A stretch of 64,000 nt of DNA from Lederbergia galactosidilytica (lineage in GTDB: Bacteria > Bacillota > Bacilli > Bacillales > Bacillaceae_C), in assembly GCF_017873565.1 (NCBI RefSeq), contig NZ_JAGGKH010000003.1, positions 62,001 through 126,000 of the forward strand, in the 5' to 3' direction. How positions within the stretch are numbered: position 1 is the first letter of the stretch; each line of letters begins with the position of its first letter. Position numbers and translations under genes: made by a program. Below are positions 61,394 through 64,000 of the stretch, in pieces. Below the pieces are notes generated by a model. The model searched no databases. It had not been told where the DNA came from and saw nothing but the letters and a program-made list of their open reading frames with translations.

Positions 61394-62293
61394 TTAAGGC
61401 TCATCGTTAACAGGGGTGGGTTCACTAAGAAACTTTTGCATCGCTTCCTGATTTTTTAAGAAATTAAGTTCTAATACAGCACCTGCATGATCATAGGTTT
61501 GATTAGTAAACCCATCTTTAACGGGAATACGCATTGTGTCAATTTGTTCAATCGGTTGTGAAAAGACCATAGAACTAAGAGTAATAATTTCTTGGGGACT
61601 CAAATCTGTTTCTACATTTTTGATTGTGTCATGAACCAACTGAGGAATTTTGGTCATACCGACAAAGGAATTTACCTTTTCATTCATTTTATCGATGACA
61701 TCTAATAAAACTGTTTGTTGTCGTTCAACCCTTCCAAAGTCACTTCGTTCATCGTGACGGAAGCGTACATACTTTAGCAAATCTTCTCCATGTAAGGTAT
61801 TTTCACCAGCCATCATTTCTAAATTCATATCATCAATTATTGTTTGATCTACATCAACCTGTATACCTTCTGGAATAAGCGTATCCACCACACTTATAAA
61901 TCCTTGAAAATCCACAGTAATTGTATGATCTACATCTAAACCAAAATTATTTTGAATCGTCTCTTTCAGAAGTTCTTCTCCCCCTAAAAAATAGGCGTTA
62001 TTAATTTTATCAAAAAGATGTTTGTGGCCGGGGATTTTTACATACGAATCTCGCATAATTGAAATAAGTTTTAAGACTCGGTCCTCGGGTCGATAATTAA
62101 CGAGCATAATTGTATCAGTCCGAGAGTTCTCCTCGCCTCGGGAATCAACACCAAGTACTAAAAAATTGGTGGATTCATGAACGAGCTCATCCTGCTTTCC
62201 TTCTAGTTGGAATTGGTCTTTCTTAATACTTTGACACCCAAATAATAAAAGAAAGCAGGTTATCATGAAGATAAATAAGATTCGTTTTTTCAC
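61394..62293 (-). CDS. LCP family cell-wall glycopolymer ligase (LytR-CpsA-Psr) with lipobox
   Basis: An LCP-domain protein of 299 residues that should attach teichoic acid or another polymer to peptidoglycan outside the membrane. Conserved stretches are LVLGVDSRGEENSRTDTIMLV, LKLISIMRDSYVKIPG (active-site Arg/Asp), KINNAYFLGG and YVRFRHDERSDFGRVERQQ. The N-terminus FLLLFGCQS looks like a lipoprotein signal (L-F-G-C), whereas most LCP proteins keep a plain membrane anchor. GTG at 62293 follows AGGAG; the longer frame to 62416 has no ribosome binding site. It is monocistronic and converges on trpE. Confidence 0.87.
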   Translation of the reverse strand: MKKRILFIFMITCFLLLFGCQSIKKDQFQLEGKQDELVHESTNFLVLGVDSRGEENSRTDTIMLVNYRPEDRVLKLISIMRDSYVKIPGHKHLFDKINNAYFLGGEELLKETIQNNFGLDVDHTITVDFQGFISVVDTLIPEGIQVDVDQTIIDDMNLEMMAGENTLHGEDLLKYVRFRHDERSDFGRVERQQTVLLDVIDKMNEKVNSFVGMTKIPQLVHDTIKNVETDLSPQEIITLSSMVFSQPIEQIDTMRIPVKDGFTNQTYDHAGAVLELNFLKNQEAMQKFLSEPTPVNDEP

Positions 62294-62636
62294 TTTTTTC
62301 AACTCCTGACAACCATTTTTATATAGTGTTAACAGGCTGTACCTCTGCATAAGATTTTTTAGAAAATTCGAAAAAGCATAGCGGGGGGCTAAACGCTGGG
62401 AAGCAAAGAGCTTCATCTGTATTGCTAATCTTATAATGGTTCTGTAGAGAGTAGTGGCACCCTTTGCGGTAAAAGCCTTGCTTTGTTCGGACCAACAGAA
62501 TTGTCACCTGACGTAGTTGTAGAAAATAGAACAGGTTTAAAATTCCCGTCGGATAGAAATTCACTTTATATTATTCTTTAATTCACGGCACCAATTATGT
62601 AAAAAGATTGTTGGGAAATTTCCCCAGTTTATATAC
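62294..62636. other. Gene-free stretch upstream of the LCP gene
   Basis: It should hold the LCP promoter on the minus strand. I see no supported gene, RNA or repeat in it. Confidence 0.4.
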
Positions 62637-62683
62637 ATGAAAAAACTACCTTTTAAAGGAAATTACTTTCTTTAAAAGGTAGT
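62637..62683 (-). terminator. Terminator of the peptide transporter gene
   Basis: ACTACCTTTTAAAG (62645-62658) pairs with CTTTAAAAGGTAGT (62670-62683); on the minus strand the stem is followed by TTTTTC. Confidence 0.8.
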
Positions 62684-62690
62684 CGTTGTT

Positions 62691-64000
62691 TTAAACTTTT
62701 CTTTTGTATAAAAATGAAAGGAGAAACAGAAGAGCACCAAGAAAAATGGCGATCGCACCGATAATTCCAAAGTAGAGAATCTCTGTTTCCGGTGTATACA
62801 ATTTTACAACTTGCGCATTTATAGCCTGGGCTGAAGCATTCGACAGGAACCAAAGACTCATCGTTTGTGCTGAGAATGCTGCTGGTGCAAGTTTTGTTGT
62901 CGCAGAGAGTCCAACCGGGGATAAACATAATTCCCCAAGTACAACGATGAAAAAGCTAAGCACAAGCCATAATGGGCTGACGAGTGTATCGGGGCCACCG
63001 TAAATAGCTGGGATAATCATTACTAAGAAAGAAATTCCCGCAAGTACTAAGCCTAATGAAAACTTTTGATGTGTAGAAGGTTGGCGTTTTCCTAGCTTCA
63101 TCCATAATCCCGCAAATACAGGTGCTAACAGAACAATAAATAATGGATTTAAAGATTGAAACCAAGATGATGCTAACGAAAAGCCGGCAAACGATAATCT
63201 TGTTCGTTCATCTGCATATTGTGCCAAAATAACGGAACCTTGTTCTTGAATCGCCCAAAACATCATCGCGGCAATAAACAAAGGAATATAGGCAAGTAGA
63301 TTCTTTTGTTCCTCGTTTGTTGTTTTCTTGCTAAAATACATGACCGAAAAGTAGATCACAGGGATAATGATCCCTAAAACACTTACAAGCATTGTAAAGC
63401 GATTAATCGTTAAAATGCCTTTAGAAATAAGAAAGGCACCGGCAATTACGATGACTAACGTACTGAGTCCAATTTTCAAAAATACTGACTTTTTTTCTTC
63501 AGGTGAAAGTGGATTTGGCACATAAGAACCTGCAAGACCTAAATTTTTCTTTCTTGTTGCTAAGAAAATAATCAGTCCAGCTAGCATTCCGATAGCTGCT
63601 ACCCCAAAGCCGAGATGGAAACTATACTTTTGACCGAGTGTTCCGACAATAAAGGGTGCAAGTAAACCACCGAGGTTAATCCCCATATAGAAAATACTAA
63701 AACCAGCATCCCTTCGAGGATCATCATTACTGTATAAATCACCAACAATATTCGATACATTCGGCTTTAACAATCCTGTTCCGATGACGATTAAGCCCAT
63801 AGATAAAAATAAGGCTGTGACTCCCCCAGGAAAGGATAGTGCAATATGGCCGGCCATAATTAATATTCCGCCGTAAAACACAGTTTTCTTTGTTCCATAT
63901 AAGCGGTCAGCAATCCAGCCACCGATAATCCCTGACATATAAACGAGAGAACCGTAAATCGCCATGATTGAAGCGGCCATGCTTTTATCCAGCCCTAGTC
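62691..64000 (-). CDS. POT/PTR family peptide MFS transporter (5' end cut by the window)
   Basis: Proton-coupled di-/tripeptide importer of the DtpT type. The frame is open to the window edge (LGLDKS before the methionine at 63980), so the N-terminal ~60 residues, including the ExxER motif, lie outside. Visible are GSLVYMSGIIGGWIADRLYG, the PTR signature region GTGLLKPNVSNIVGDLY and FSIFYMGINLGGLLAPFIVG, and AIQEQGSVILAQYADERT in the central region. The C-terminus ends in a short KRKV tail. A terminator follows at once, so it is not joined to the LCP gene. Confidence 0.92.
   Translation of the reverse strand, partial: LGLDKSMAASIMAIYGSLVYMSGIIGGWIADRLYGTKKTVFYGGILIMAGHIALSFPGGVTALFLSMGLIVIGTGLLKPNVSNIVGDLYSNDDPRRDAGFSIFYMGINLGGLLAPFIVGTLGQKYSFHLGFGVAAIGMLAGLIIFLATRKKNLGLAGSYVPNPLSPEEKKSVFLKIGLSTLVIVIAGAFLISKGILTINRFTMLVSVLGIIIPVIYFSVMYFSKKTTNEEQKNLLAYIPLFIAAMMFWAIQEQGSVILAQYADERTRLSFAGFSLASSWFQSLNPLFIVLLAPVFAGLWMKLGKRQPSTHQKFSLGLVLAGISFLVMIIPAIYGGPDTLVSPLWLVLSFFIVVLGELCLSPVGLSATTKLAPAAFSAQTMSLWFLSNASAQAINAQVVKLYTPETEILYFGIIGAIAIFLGALLFLLSFLYKRKV

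Overview
The window looks like chromosomal DNA of an AT-rich, facultatively anaerobic member of the Bacillaceae (Bacillus sensu lato). The evidence is the close match in sequence and gene order to Bacillus subtilis loci (yclNOP, narGHJI, pbpC, ppaC, pheA, nifS/nadBCA, natKR/natAB), GGAGG-type ribosome binding sites, frequent TTG/GTG starts, and Fur, Fnr-type, NiaR-type and T-box regulation. I saw no rRNA, tRNA, CRISPR array, prophage or intact insertion sequence. Both edges cut genes: an SDR oxidoreductase on the left and a peptide transporter on the right.

Layout. 1-4.4 kb: SDR gene end, MgtC-like protein, and a Fur-box-controlled iron-siderophore importer (yclNOP, without its binding protein). 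4.6-13.8 kb: anaerobic nitrate respiration, with an Fnr box, a NarK-type transporter fused to a PAS domain, narGHJI and a hemerythrin protein. 14-26.8 kb: housekeeping and accessory genes (GDPD, PBP3, Mn pyrophosphatase, PheA, FrnE-like oxidoreductase, methyltransferases, MFS, squalene-synthase-like enzyme, aldo/keto reductase). 26.9-37.4 kb: a string of mostly single accessory genes (Fic, Nudix, FusB-like EF-G-binding protein, kinase-like, HAD, DUF402, DUF2161, DUF1835, methyltransferase, a YcxB gene with an internal stop, APH, Nudix). 37.6-44.1 kb: a sugar ABC importer with its own YesMN-type two-component system. 45-50.3 kb: de novo NAD synthesis (nifS divergent from nadBCA). 50.5-53.7 kb: a two-part ThrE-type exporter and natKR. 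54-55.9 kb: natAB. 56.4-58.8 kb: amino-acid permease and ureohydrolase. 59-61.3 kb: tandem tryptophan T-boxes and an apparently single-gene trpE. 61.4-64 kb: LCP protein and POT peptide transporter.

Most striking observations: (1) the FusB-like gene is preceded by a strong promoter, a 30-codon leader ORF with a near-perfect Shine-Dalgarno sequence, mutually exclusive RNA pairings and a hairpin over the gene's own ribosome binding site, which together look like a leader-peptide attenuator; (2) two Trp-specific T-boxes stand in series before a trpE followed at once by a terminator, with a repeat element between them; (3) a decayed second copy of the natB 3' end lies 3 kb from the intact gene; (4) several intergenic repeat families are present, two members having inverted ends and one supplying the last codons of a permease gene. 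No wholly new multi-gene system is demonstrable; the attenuator is the best candidate for something undescribed.
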